Origin: Piromyces finnis
Lineage: Eukaryota > Neocallimastigomycota > Neocallimastigomycetes > Neocallimastigales > Neocallimastigaceae
Direction: 5' to 3'
Length of the DNA: 64,000 bases
NCBI GenBank assembly: GCA_002104945.1
Contig: MCFH01000007.1
Span: 1,102,001-1,166,000, forward strand
Shown here: positions 37,792 through 50,713 of the stretch, piece after piece
Layout of the letters: every line of letters starts with the position of its first letter
How positions within the stretch are numbered: the stretch's first letter is position 1
The notes under the pieces: model-generated
Database searches by the model: none
Seen by the model: only the letters and a program-made list of their open reading frames with translations
Told to the model about the DNA's origin: nothing
Made by a program: the position numbers and the translations under genes

Positions 37792-40096
37792 TCAAACATT
37801 TCCATTTTTATTATTTTTTTCTTTCAAATTATTCTCATTATCATTATCCTTCTTTTCATGTTCATTATTTTTATTTTGTTCGGTTTCTTTCATATCTTTT
37901 AAATTTTTATTATTTTCTTCTTTTTCTTCATTTTCTTTTGTTTCATTCTGGGCTATTAATTTAATATTTTCCTCTCTAATTATATCTTCTTGGTCAGTTT
38001 TATTAGTTTTAGTATTAGTATTTGTATTTTCATTTTTATTATTATTTTCTATTATGTCATTAGCTTCTTCATTATTATTATCATTATCACTATTATATTC
38101 TAGTTTTTTATATAATGTCATTTCATTTTCATTATTACTTGCTTTAAAGGCTATTTTATTGCTTACAATATTTCTGATATTATCATTATCATCATCACCA
38201 TCCTTATTATTGTTGTTTTTTCCATTTTCTTCTTGTTTTGAACTGCTATTATTTAGATCATCCGTTTTTTTATTGTATGAATCGACAGAAGAATTATTAT
38301 ATTTTGTGGTGTCTTTAATAATATATTCTTTATTAGTCTGAATGTCTTTTAATTCCTTTTCTTTTTGAATTAATTTTTGCTTATATTGGTTAATGATTTT
38401 TTGTTGATTTAAATATCTTATATAAAGACGTTCCACTGTACTATCAGCTGCTTGAAGTTTTTTATTAAGATAATCAATATGTGATTCTAATGGCTCTTTT
38501 ATTAATATATCTAATATATATTTTTCATTTGTTTGGGTTTGATTATCCTGTTTTAAGAATAGTATAAAAAAAAAAAAATAAAAATATAAAAAAATTGATA
38601 TAAATAATTTTCTTTTATAAAAAGAATAATTAATCTATTTTCTTAATCAAAATTATTTACTTTGTAAGTAATCAAATTTTCAACTTGAATGTATTTATTT
38701 TCTAAAACAGGTTGAAGATCTTCTGTTGAAGTTTGTATTTCCTGATATTCTTTTGGTGGAGGTATCTATATATATATATATATATATTAATTTTAATATA
38801 GTATAAATATATATTCTCTTAACTTTTTTTTTTTTTTTTTACTTAATTATTTTATTTACTTGTTTTATAATTTCATTTGCTTCATCAAGTTTTTTTTGTA
38901 GTATATCATTTTTTTCAATTGTAATATTATTATTTTCTATTAATTTATCCACTTCGCCTATATTTAATATAAATATTAATATGCATTTTATTAATTACAT
39001 ATGATAGCAATGAAACTAATTATATATCTTAAAGGTTAATTACTTAATGTGGATGTATATAGGCCTGAAAGCTATATTAAACATAAACAAACATACATAT
39101 AAACAACAACAACAATAATAATAATAAACAATAATTAAATATTAGCTATATTTTTTTTATCAAAATATTTATTATTTTATATAAATATATAAATATTAAA
39201 AATTTAAGTAACCAAATCATACTTTTTGACTTGAAAAATCTGTATTTATAGGTTCTACCATTAGTAATGCTTATAGTATTTATGTATTTTAAAGTTAGCA
39301 TTATAAATGTATATATGTATAAAATAATAATAAAATTTACCATATTTTGCTATGTTTTTTTGTACTTCGATAATTTCTGAATAAGAGTTTCTCATTTCAT
39401 ATAGATCTGTAATAATAATAATATTTTAGTAAAAACTTTATATTTTATGATAAAATTAGTATGTTATTATATAATTGATTACCATATAATTCTTTAAACC
39501 ATGATGATAATACAATTACTGACATTGATTTTATTCTCCATTTTGAATTATTTTTGTAATTATCTTCATATTCCATAGTATCAATTACTATAATATATAT
39601 AATAAATAATTGAAATATTAGACATATTTATACTTTTTAATTAATAGGTAGTAAGTTTTACATATATCAAGAAATTCTTTCATAGAATTGCATATTTTTT
39701 CAAACTCTATTTTAGGAAAATCTAAAACTCTATTGATAAATATAATACAAGAATAGTTAATTTTAGATTTTGATATATTCATTAAGTGAAATTAAAGAGC
39801 ATATAAATCTAATATATTATTATATATACTTTTCATTTATAAATTGACATGTTTTGGTATATATAATAGATAAAGTATTAAATTGGTAAAAGTTTGCTTT
39901 TGTGAAGTTTTCTTGCTATGTGATTAATACATTTAATTCAATATAAAAATATTAATAGTTGAAATAAAATGTAAACTAGAATATCAATACGAGTATATGA
40001 ATGGAATGAAATCTTTTTTTTTTTTTAATTACTTGTTGATTAATACTGATAGTTTTGTCAAATTCTTGGTACTCTAAATAAATTGTGGGGTTTTCC

Positions 40097-40138
<42 letters not shown>

Positions 40139-41723
40139 GAAAAAAGAAAGATAAAATCAATATTTATTTATAATTTAATATTCATTATTTTATTTTTGAC
40201 ATTTACTTTCTCTAAATTTATTTCATTACATATTTTTGAATATAAGTTATTAAGCAATATTAAAAGCTTTGACTAGCATGGTGTTATTTATATTTATATT
40301 TATTATATTATTATTATTAATATTATTACTTTTATATATATTAAGTTATATATTCTATAATTACAAGATATTTTTGAGTTTCTTTATGAAATATTTTAAA
40401 TGACCTTTTTTTTTTTTAATGTTTTAAAATAAGTTTTAAAATATTATTAAGATATTTTTCATTTTTTTTTATTTATTCTTTATAATTTGTTTAGTTTTTG
40501 ATTTATATATCTATTGTTAATAATTTTATATTAAATTTATACCAATTTTCTTTTTTTTCTTTCGATAGCAATTTTTGTATCATAATATTATGAGCTAAAT
40601 TCATTATTAAATTAGATTTCATAATTTTATATTCTGAAATTTTTTCAAAATCTTCATCTCTATATACATTATATATAATAAAATAAATAAAAAAGTTTTT
40701 ATTAAATCATTATAATTTTATTATAACAAGACTAGAATATTAAATATAATTAATTACGTTTTAAGTTTATCATTTGTTTTATTTTGTTCGTCTATTAATT
40801 GTTCGATTTGGAGTTGTTCAAAACTAACAGATTCTTTCAAAGTATTATTTTGTTTAAGTATAGCAATTAATTTACTCTGAAGCATATCCTTTTCTTGTTT
40901 TAAATTCTGACAAGTATCATATAATTCAGCTATTTGATATATATATATAAAAAATTTTATTTCGGAATTATAAGATTTATATTTAAACATTAATATAATA
41001 CTTTTAATAATTTATAGTTTTTAAGTATATATTTTAGAAATTCTAATTATATAATCTTACCATTTTCAAGAACTTTTCTTTCCAATTCTTGTGACATTAC
41101 TTCAATAGCTTCATATTGTGAATTTTTACTTTTTTTATTATTATTTTTTGTATCATTCTTTTATTTGACAATATATATTATAAATTGATTTATGTAAATT
41201 ATATAGTATTTATATATTACTTTTCTAAATAATAAAAAAAAGAAATTATACTTGTAAGATTTCAATTCTTTTTGAAAGTCTTTGATTATGTGAAAATAAA
41301 AGTTCATTTTGTTGCTCAGTCTTTTGTCATTATCATTATTATTATTATTTTTTTTTTAATTTTTAATTTGTTAGAAGTAATGAAAAATAAAAAATTTAAG
41401 GGATTGTTAAAATATAATAGTTTTTTCTTTCTTTCTTTTTTTTATTTAAACTTTATTATTTATATTAATACTTTTTTTGCTTCAAGAGATAACAATTTAT
41501 TTTCATTTTTTAATTGTGTTGCTAAAGCTTGCTCCTATTTATTTTGAGAAACAATTATTTATGAGTTATTTTCTCCTCTTTCATATAGTATAAAATATAA
41601 TGCCAAAATTTATATAATGATTTTTACTTCAAGTAATGCATTCTTGACAATTGTCAATTGAGCTTTTGTTTTTGTATATTCATTTATTAGTTTTTGATAT
41701 TTTTGAGCATGTTGGGATTCCAT
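37792..41723 (-). CDS. PPP1R21: PPP1R21-like coiled-coil protein (KLRAQ family, FERRY-complex type)
   Basis: Seventeen exons in frame to 693 aa: complement(37792..38547, 38661..38765, 38860..38957, 39044..39064, 39341..39406, 39483..39587, 39662..39729, 39830..39915, 40033..40095, 40207..40266, 40365..40404, 40543..40659, 40758..40929, 41061..41157, 41252..41320, 41472..41534, 41628..41723). The N-terminal coiled coil HAQKYQKLINEYTKTKAQL, EQALATQLKNENKLLSLEAK, SHNQRLSKRIEILQ follows the KLRAQ-type start of PPP1R21 (human KYQKL..EYSKLRAQ). A helical middle region (WSFKIFHKETQKYL, LLILLNNLYSKI) and a late coiled coil (IDYLNKKLQAADSTVERLYI) also follow its layout. The last 170 residues are Asn/Asp/Glu/Lys low complexity. 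Human PPP1R21 (Fy-2) scaffolds the FERRY Rab5-effector complex on early endosomes; an endosomal role here is inference. Exon 14 is a 21-nt microexon needed to keep frame. Confidence 0.72.
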
Positions 41724-42029
41724 ATTATTACTACTTTTTTTTTTTTTTTGAAATGTATTAATAATTGCTCATATATTTTATATTTTTTGTTTGTTTGTTT
41801 TGTTTATTCTTATTTTATTTTTATTTTTTTAATTCTTAATACTTTTTTCTAATATTAACATTATAATTTTGAAATGAAATGTGTAGTTTTTTTAAAAAAA
41901 TATAAAATGTAAAGCTTAATTAGCTAACTAAAACATTTTATTAAATAATTTAATTAAAAAATGAATAATTCGTTTAAATATTTAAAAATATATTTTATTA
42001 TTTATTAAAGTTTTAATCAAAGTTAAAAA

Positions 42030-42060
<31 letters not shown>

Positions 42061-43351
42061 CTTTTTTTTTTTTGAGCAATAGGTAGTTAGTGGTTAGTGG
42101 TTAAAATGTTTACTTTTATAACTTTACTATAAAATTTTTCTATTTATCAATTATATATTTGAAGCACTATATAGTATATCTATTTTTTATTTTTATTTAA
42201 TTTTTATAATAATTGTTGCTATTTTTTTATGTATAATTATGAATAAATGTAATAGTTAATACTAATTGTAATAGAGTGTATTTAATTATAAATTCAATAA
42301 TTAAGGATACCAGCAAAATTAGAAAATAAGATAAAAAAAAAAAAAAGAATAATAATTAATTATGTCTCTCTCTAATAAGCAAAAAAAAAAAAAAAAAAAA
42401 AAAATAAATAAATAATAAAAATGTATTTAAATAATTTGATTTGAAAAGTATTATTAATAATTTAAACATTTAATGGAATAATATAATATTTTTGTATATT
42501 TAGTTAATTATCTAACATGTATATATATATGCATATATGAATAATTAATTAAAATTATATTTTATTTAAAGTGATAATTTATAATCATCAATAATTAAAA
42601 TTTTTAATATTTTGTTTGAATTTTTATATAATAAATTTTTAAAGAAAAAACTGAAATTATTTGAAAAACAAAGCAACATAAAACAATAATAAATGTAAAA
42701 TATTATTTATTATTAATAATCTAATTATTAGATTTAATATTTTATGTTCTTCAACTAATAGAAAAAAAAATAAATAAAATCCAATAAAATTCATTATTTA
42801 TTACTTTTTATTATTATTCTGGTAATTTGATGTAATTTTAAAACAAAATAAAAAAATAAAATATTAAAAGGTAAAGTTTTTTTTTCTTTCTCTCTCTCTT
42901 TCTTTTTTTCTTTTTTCTTCTTTTTTTAATAAATTCAAATTAAAGATATTAATATATTCATAACATTCCAACATTATATAATTTCATTAATCCATTAATT
43001 AATTAATTAATATCAACATAGAATAAACTAAAAATGTATTTAACATTAAGGTTTAGGAAAATTTTGAAAATTATAAATAAATTCTAATAATAGAAAGAAC
43101 GAAAAAAAAAAAATTATACAAACATAAATAAATTAACATTATATTTCTCTTTATATTATTAAATATAAAATTAATAATCTAATATTTATATTATATATAA
43201 ATTCATTAATATCATTTAATTTAGTAGATATATTCTTCATTCAAAATCAGTAAAGAATTGATTTAATTATTTATAATTAAATTAAATTAAATGTATTTTA
43301 TAAAAATTGTTAAAAAGTTAAAACAATACTAGTATAAATTAATTATATAAA
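41724..43351. other. Divergent intergenic region, PPP1R21-like (-) / COG7 (+)
   Basis: 1.6 kb of A/T-rich DNA with long homopolymers: about 24 A near 42033-42057, about 22 A near 42382-42402 and a TC-rich pyrimidine tract near 42877-42927. It holds two divergent promoters. No gene seen. Confidence 0.5.
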
Positions 43352-46300
43352 ATGATATCGAATAATAGTAATAATTCGTCATCCAAACAAAAGCTGGAAT
43401 CTATATTTACTAATGTTGAAAAAAAAAAATCAATTTCATCATTGACAACACCTACTTCAGTGCTATCACCAACTATTACAGGATCTTATAATAATACTAT
43501 TGGTTTAGATTTATCAGAATTAAAGGAAAAGGATGCAGATGTTAAAGGATGGATAAATAAAATGCTTTCTTCTTCAATGCCTTTACCTAATGTTAAATCT
43601 ATTGAAAGTAGTACTAACATTAATTCTGAAATTTCACCTACATTTGCCGCATCACCTTCTTCTACAGCTTCACCAACAACTGATAATAATGTTCCACAAC
43701 AATCATCTATTCTCCTTATAAAATTGGAAAATGCTGGGCAACAAATTTCAAAATCAATTGAGAAAATAAGTAATGAAGTAGTTAAAAATATTCCTCGAGT
43801 AATGTATGATATTGAAAATATGAGGAAAGATATTAGAATAATGCAAGAAAGTATTAATCATGTTAGAATGGAGTATAGAAAATTTAATACTGATAGTTCA
43901 GAAGTAATACAACCAATGTTTCTTCTTGACACTATACGTCTTAGAATGGAAGATACTCGTAAGCTTTTGAAAGAAGCCGAAAATTGGTCCAATCTTTCTT
44001 TAGAAATGGATGATATTTTTAATAATAAGGAATATGAAAGAGCTGCTGTTACATTAGAAGATGCTCAAAAAAGTTTAGCATTACTTAAAAATAGTTCAGA
44101 TTATGAAGAAAAACGTGAATTATTACGAAAATATCTCAATCGATTAGAAGCTGAGCTTAGTCCACTTTTATTACAAACCATTAAGTCCAAAGATATTAAA
44201 AATCTTAAAAAATATCAAAAAATATTTAAAAAAATCGATAGAGAAAGTGAATTTTATGGATGTTATTTCAGAAATGTTAAACAAGAGATTATTAGATACT
44301 GGATGGGATTTGAGGTATTTCAGATTTTGAAATGAAATGAATATTGATATTTGTTATTTTATTATGTAAAAAACAATTATATTAATGAAATTAATGGCTA
44401 TTTATATTTTTTATATATTAATAATATTTTCCACTTTTTTATTTTTATTACCTTTTAATTAAATAGGTTAAAGATAGTGAACAACAAGAAATAGTAGTTC
44501 CAATTACACCACTAATGCCATCACCAAATAAAGAAGACAAAGAAGATAAAAAGGAAGAAGATGATAATATTTTAATAATTAATTCAACTAATCCTCATAA
44601 TTTATCCTTTGTTGAATGGATACCATCTTATTTTGATGAATTATATTCTATTATTGTTAAAGAGTTTAATTGGAGTGCTAATATATTTAAACAACCAGGA
44701 GATGTTGTTTGCCATTTAATTAATGAATCCAATAAACACCTTAAGCCATCTTTCAGCCAACGTTTAGAAAGTTTTAAAAGTTCTGATGGTAGTCATTTTG
44801 TTATTTCCTTAATTAATATATATAAAGTTGTAGAGAATTTTGCTCAAACTGTAGAACATAATATTTTATTTCAAAGGGATACCAGTCGTTTCCTTAAAAT
44901 GTCTACTTTTGCACCTACTTGCATTAATTCTAGTGTTATGAGTCGTTTTAATAAAAATTATCATTTAGGTAATTGGGGTGAATATCTTTTTGAACCTTTC
45001 CTCCCTTACCAGCAAAATTTTGCAAACTTAGAATATAATTATCTCATTGAACAATTAAAAAATCTTTTTAAACCCGATGTTATGGCTCATAAATCTCCAA
45101 ATGAATTAGTGGATCATTTACATCTTTCAGTAGATAAAATATTTAATAAAATTGAAGGAACTATTCAACGTTGCATTGATTTAACGTATGGATATGCTTG
45201 TCCACATACTTTAAAAATTATCAATGATTATTTAATCACTTCATTAGAAAAATATTCTGATATATTAAGAGTTATCCGCTCTCGTACAGAAATTAAATTA
45301 ATAAGTAAGATTAAAGAAGAACATAAATTAGGCATTCATTCCCCTCTTGCTTCTACTACTTCAATTAATAACTCTTCTAGATCGTCTTTAGAATCAATAA
45401 ATGATGCTGATGAAGATCTTCTTCAAGAAAGAAATCGTCAAGTATGGTTCAATTTCCAACTTGGTTTTAAACTTTTAGGAGTTTGTTGTCTTTTTGATAA
45501 AGAGATTAAGCGAGTAGAGCTTCAAGAATTACCTCAATTCTTTGAAATGATTTTTAGTAACCGAAAGACTTTAGAAGAAACAAATGATCTTTTAACTCAA
45601 TTAAATTCTATTCTTAAAATAAATCATGCCGATTCTGAATATGAGATACAATTAGATTCTCCAGTGGTCAAAAAAAATGAGAGTAAAGTTTTTAATAGTG
45701 AAGGTGATGATATTAAAGATAATAGTTTTGGTGAGGTTATAGGCCAAGAAGAAAATCATGAAGATTCAAATAATTCTAACCTTGTACAAGATAATGCTGT
45801 CAAATTAGAAAAAGAAGATTCAGAAAAACAACAGAAATATTTACAAAAGGCAGCAAAAGAATTACAAATATTTGAAGAACTCTATCGATCTCAAAATGTT
45901 GGTAGTGTCATTTCTCGTGAAATGATTCGACTTTCCTCTCTTAATAATTATGAATTGAAAGAATGTATCCGTATTATTACAAAACAATACTATCAAACCA
46001 AAATGGATACTTCTACAAAAAATTCAAATACTAATACTACAGAATCTCAAGCTTCTGCTATTCTTATGGATATGCCAGAATTAGAATTATTACCACAAGA
46101 TAAAATCCGATCCACCATATTAAATAACGTAAAGGCACAAATGTCAAATATTACAAGTGAATGCCAACATTTCATTTATGATGCCATTTTCCTCATTATT
46201 GATGAACAGCTTTCTGATTTATTTAATAAGGAACGTTGGTCTCATGTCACTTCAACCAAGACTTCTCCTTTCAACTTTGAAATACCACAATTTAGTCTTT

Positions 46301-47224
46301 CCCCATCTTCATATATTATTAATATTGGTGAACATCTTCTTTCTCTCCCACAACATTTGGAACTTTATATAAATGATGAAGCATTAACTTATTCTGTAAA
46401 TACTTTACCATATTGTCAACCTATGGTGTTTTTAACTAATTCTCTTTTAGAAGATATAAATATTACGCCTTCTAAATCCACTGAAGAAAATCAACATCAA
46501 GATGATGAATCAGAAGTATATATTTCATATTATTATTATTTATATATATGCTATTATTTTATAATATAGTAATTGTAATGCATAATTCATTTTTAGTTAA
46601 ATGTTATGGATTTTATATTTACTATTATTTTAATTAAAATATTATATATTATGATAATATTTATTTATTATTATTTATTATAATAATTTTTTATATTTTT
46701 ATTATCCCCAATATTAACCTATCAATCTCTTATTATTATATATTTATTCAATTTTCAATTTTTTTTTTAAATAATATTATTTATTTTTAAATTAGTTTGA
46801 AGAACCTAGTGGCCATATGTGGATAGTGTCTTTATGTAATGGTACAATGAATAAATATATTAAAAACATTATGAATATAAAAGAGTTAACAGCACAAGAA
46901 TCAAAACAACTTGGTACAGATATTAGTTATTTAATTAACATTTTTGGTGCTCTTGAAATTTATGTTTCACCTATTCTTAATAGTATTAATAACTTTAGTC
47001 ATATGAATGATAAGGAATTACTTAAACGAAAAGAAGAATTAGAATCTATTCTCAATAAACAATTAAATTTAAATGAAGACAATAATATAACAGAAAATGA
47101 AAATAACGAAAATCTAAAAGAAGATAATGGCATATCATCTTCCATGATGTTGATGTTAACTGAACATGAAGAATATGAATTAATTAAATTATGGATAAAA
47201 ATTCGTAATATTAATGAAATATAA
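43352..47224 (+). CDS. COG7: Conserved oligomeric Golgi complex subunit 7
   Basis: Three exons in frame to 1146 aa: 43352..44314, 44467..46515, 46796..47224. After a Ser/Thr-rich N-terminus the conserved COG7 opening appears: DADVKGWINKML, then LLIKLENAGQQISKSIEKIS, VVKNIPRVMYDIENMRKDI and EAENWSNLSLEMDDIF. These match the coiled-coil region of animal COG7 (human FDVKEWINAAF, NMPKVLRDVEALK, EADKWSTLSADIEETF). The rest is helical, as expected of a CATCHR tether, with an acidic insert around residues 770-830. COG7 is a lobe B subunit needed for retrograde intra-Golgi transport and glycosyltransferase recycling. The protein is longer than the roughly 770-aa human subunit because of low-complexity insertions. 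Confidence 0.83.
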
Positions 47225-50200
47225 AATAACAAAAAATGGTATACTTAAAATGGATATATTTGATATATAAATATTTTTTTTTATTACAATTGATTTTATA
47301 AAGTAATTCAAATTTTTTCAAAACGTTAAATACAAGTAATAAAAATAATCATAATTAAGATTAATAGCAATGATAATATTCAATAAATAATAAAAAAATA
47401 AAACAAATCATTATAAATGTATATTATTATTAAAAAATATACATATATATAACTTTTTAATTAATATTTTTAAATTGTAAAAAAATATATATGCATAAAT
47501 ATACAAAAATGAAAATATAATAATTTCCTTTAATAAAAACTATTTTTTTAAACAATAATTAAATAAAAAAGGGTTTTTGATGTTTTTGATAGCAATAATT
47601 ATTTTTCAATAAAGAGTATACAATATTCTTAAATTTTCTAATAATAAATAATTTTGTTTACTCCTTTTTTTTCTTTTTTTTTTTTTTTTTTAATATTTTA
47701 CTATTAATTGTTTACAATAACAAATATCATAATGTATTACAAAATCTTTCATTTTATATATAAATTGAATATATATTAAATATATATAGCCACAATGTTT
47801 ATATAAAAAATTTTTAATATTAATTTATATAGTAAAAACTTTATTATATATTAAATACTAGAATTACAGTTACTAGATAAATATTAATATAGCAATATAT
47901 TATTAATGATAATTATCAATAATTAATTTACAAAATGTGCATTAAACAAATTTACTGAGGAATATCAAACAAAACAATAGAAAGAATTATAACAAAATTT
48001 TTCATGTTTTATTTTTAATGACCTAATTCATTTATGATAAGGTTAATAATAAAAATTTAAATAAAAAAATGTTACACAAAACATTATTAATTTGAATTTT
48101 TATCAGTGATTTTTGATGAGATGTATTTATTAATTGCATATTAGATTAAATTTTTGTTTTACTAAGTTCATGGTTACACTAGGGAAAAAGATTTTAACTA
48201 TTTTTAATAATATTTAAAATTAAAAAAATATATATTTTATTATTAAAGCGAATTTTAAAAATTTTATAAATAAAAAACGAAAAAAAAAATAGTTATTTAA
48301 AAGTGTTAAAATGGTGAATATCTGCTACATGTATTACTATAAAAATATTGTTATATTTAATTTATTATAATAAAAATTATAGTGATGTAATAAATATAAT
48401 AAGTCCGTATTTTTAATTGTTTGGTTATAAAGCAATAAATAGATATTAATCTTTAAAAAAAATGTTTGAAGAATATCTTTTTAACAACAATATTTTTTTG
48501 ATAATATTGCTTATTTTATTTATTGGTACATGAGATTAAAATGAAAAAAATATTTCTTCAAACATTTTTTAATATATATCGAATATTTGAGATAATTAAG
48601 TTTTTTGCTATGTTAAATTAAATATATACTTTTTTTTAGCAGTTTTTTCATCAAAATTGGAAATTCTCATAGTATATATTAATAGTTGAACTAAAATAGT
48701 AAATGAATAAATATTAAATAAATAAATAAATAAATTAATAATAAATAATAATCATTATTTTAGATAAATATTATATGGATTAATTATCATATTTATAATA
48801 CTAATAATTATTAGTATATTTATTATAATTAAAATTAGTACTTAAACTTAATTTACTAATTATTTTCTTTTTTTTATAATAATAATAGTTTTTTTTTAGA
48901 ATACTTAATATTCAGTAATATATTATTATATATTATATTTTTTTGCATTAAATGTGATACATATAATAAATAATGTATTTATATTATATTATATAATACA
49001 TTTATAAATATATTATTAATAACCATCTGCATATATTTAATAATCTAATATGAAGTTTTTTAATGTTACCAATAGAGAAAACTTTTTTAATATATGTCAA
49101 ATATACAATAAATATATTTGGAAATATATTATAATAAATAAAATGTTTATAAATATAATACAAATATCTTTAATTTAATATATTCATAATAACCCAGTAT
49201 ACATTAATAATATATTAAAATAAATATAATATATTGCAATATATTAAATAATTATTCAATTCAAATTAAAAGTTACACAAATAAAAAAGAAAAATTGCAA
49301 AAGGTTAAGTACACAAAATCTTATTTATTACTATTTTATATTTTAGCTTTATAAGCCTTTTAATTATTTACAATATATTACTACAATATTGTTGATATAT
49401 ACATATATATGAATTATAATTCCGCACATATATTATATTTATTTTTTTTTCTCTAATTTATCTAGTATTGACCATAAAAATAAAATAAAAATAATCAACA
49501 ATTAAAATTAAATTATATAAATATAATATATAAAAAAAATTTAAGATATATTATGATAAATTTAACAAAATTATAGCAATAAAATTAATTAAGTTTAAAT
49601 GTATTAGTATTATAAATTAATTATGTAATTTATATTTAAATTTTTTTTTTCATATATATTATAATTAATAGAAAAACCTAATTTATAATAAAATTTTATT
49701 ATATTATATGAACCTTAATAATATATCATAAATATAATATATAGTATTATAAAATATATAATTTAAATGTGATAATATATGATATTTAAAATCTTTATAT
49801 TTTTTAAAATAAATTTTACTACTTTTTTTTTTTTTTATTCACAAAACCGAAATATATTTATTTTTCTATAAAAATTATTGAGATTAGATTAAGAAAAAAT
49901 AAATGTAATTTAATTTAATATCAGTTCATTATTTATTTATAACAAATCAAGAAAGTGTTAAAGAAAGAAAAGAAGAAAAATAAACTCAATAATTTAATTA
50001 TTATTTTATTATAATGAAATAATAATAATAGCAAGCCGTTAAAAAATATAAATATAAAAAATAAATATAAAAATAATTAATAATAATAAAAAAAAGAAAA
50101 AGATTTATAAACAAAAATAGAAAGAAAAAAAAAAAAAAACTAAGCAGAAAAGAGTAGCAAAAAACTTTTTCGGAATTGTTTTCCTTATTATTTTATATTA

Positions 50201-50713
50201 TTTTTTTATATAGATATAAAATAAAATAAAAGGAAGACAAAAAAAAAAAAACTATCTAAAATAATTTTTTAAGTATTAATTAATAATATAAAAGAAATTA
50301 GAACAAATAAGCTAAAGAAATAAAAATTATTTTTAGGTAAATATTATTTTTTATAATATATTCTAGTATAAATAATAAATTTATTTAAAAAATAAGTAAA
50401 TTTATAATTTTACACTTTCATTATTATTTGTTTTAGTTTTAATTTATAGTAATATACAATATTTTTATTTTTATATATTTTTTATTTTAATATTATAAAA
50501 TTATCAATATAGTAAGATAACATAGAATTATTTAAACAATATCTTTCCCCTTTTTTTTCAAAGTTATTTAAAAATATTATTTGTTAATTTATTATAAATA
50601 TTTTTTAATTTATGTGAAAATAGGTTCAAATTTATAGATAAAGAAAATATAGAATATAAAAAAATAAGTAATAAGGCAAAATAATAAATAATATAGTTAC
50701 GGAAAACATAAAA
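47225..50713. other. Large gene-free A/T-rich region
   Basis: 3.5 kb with no coding region I can support on either strand. It consists of A/T sequence with poly(T) (about 47673-47692, 49825-49836), many TATATA tracts and a purine-rich strand around 49970-50160 (AGAAAGAAAAGAAGAAAAA). The last part should contain the promoter and 5' UTR of the giant glycosyltransferase gene; an AAATAGG before 50624 could be a 5' UTR splice acceptor. Confidence 0.5.

Noticed and set aside
37712-38341. Plus-strand open frame rich in Ser, Leu, Phe
   Set aside because: It is the antisense shadow of the Asn/Glu/Lys-rich last exon of the PPP1R21-like gene.
47225-50713. A missing gene in the 3.5-kb gap
   Set aside because: All frames are broken by stops every few codons and the composition is A/T noise; I see no exon-like island.
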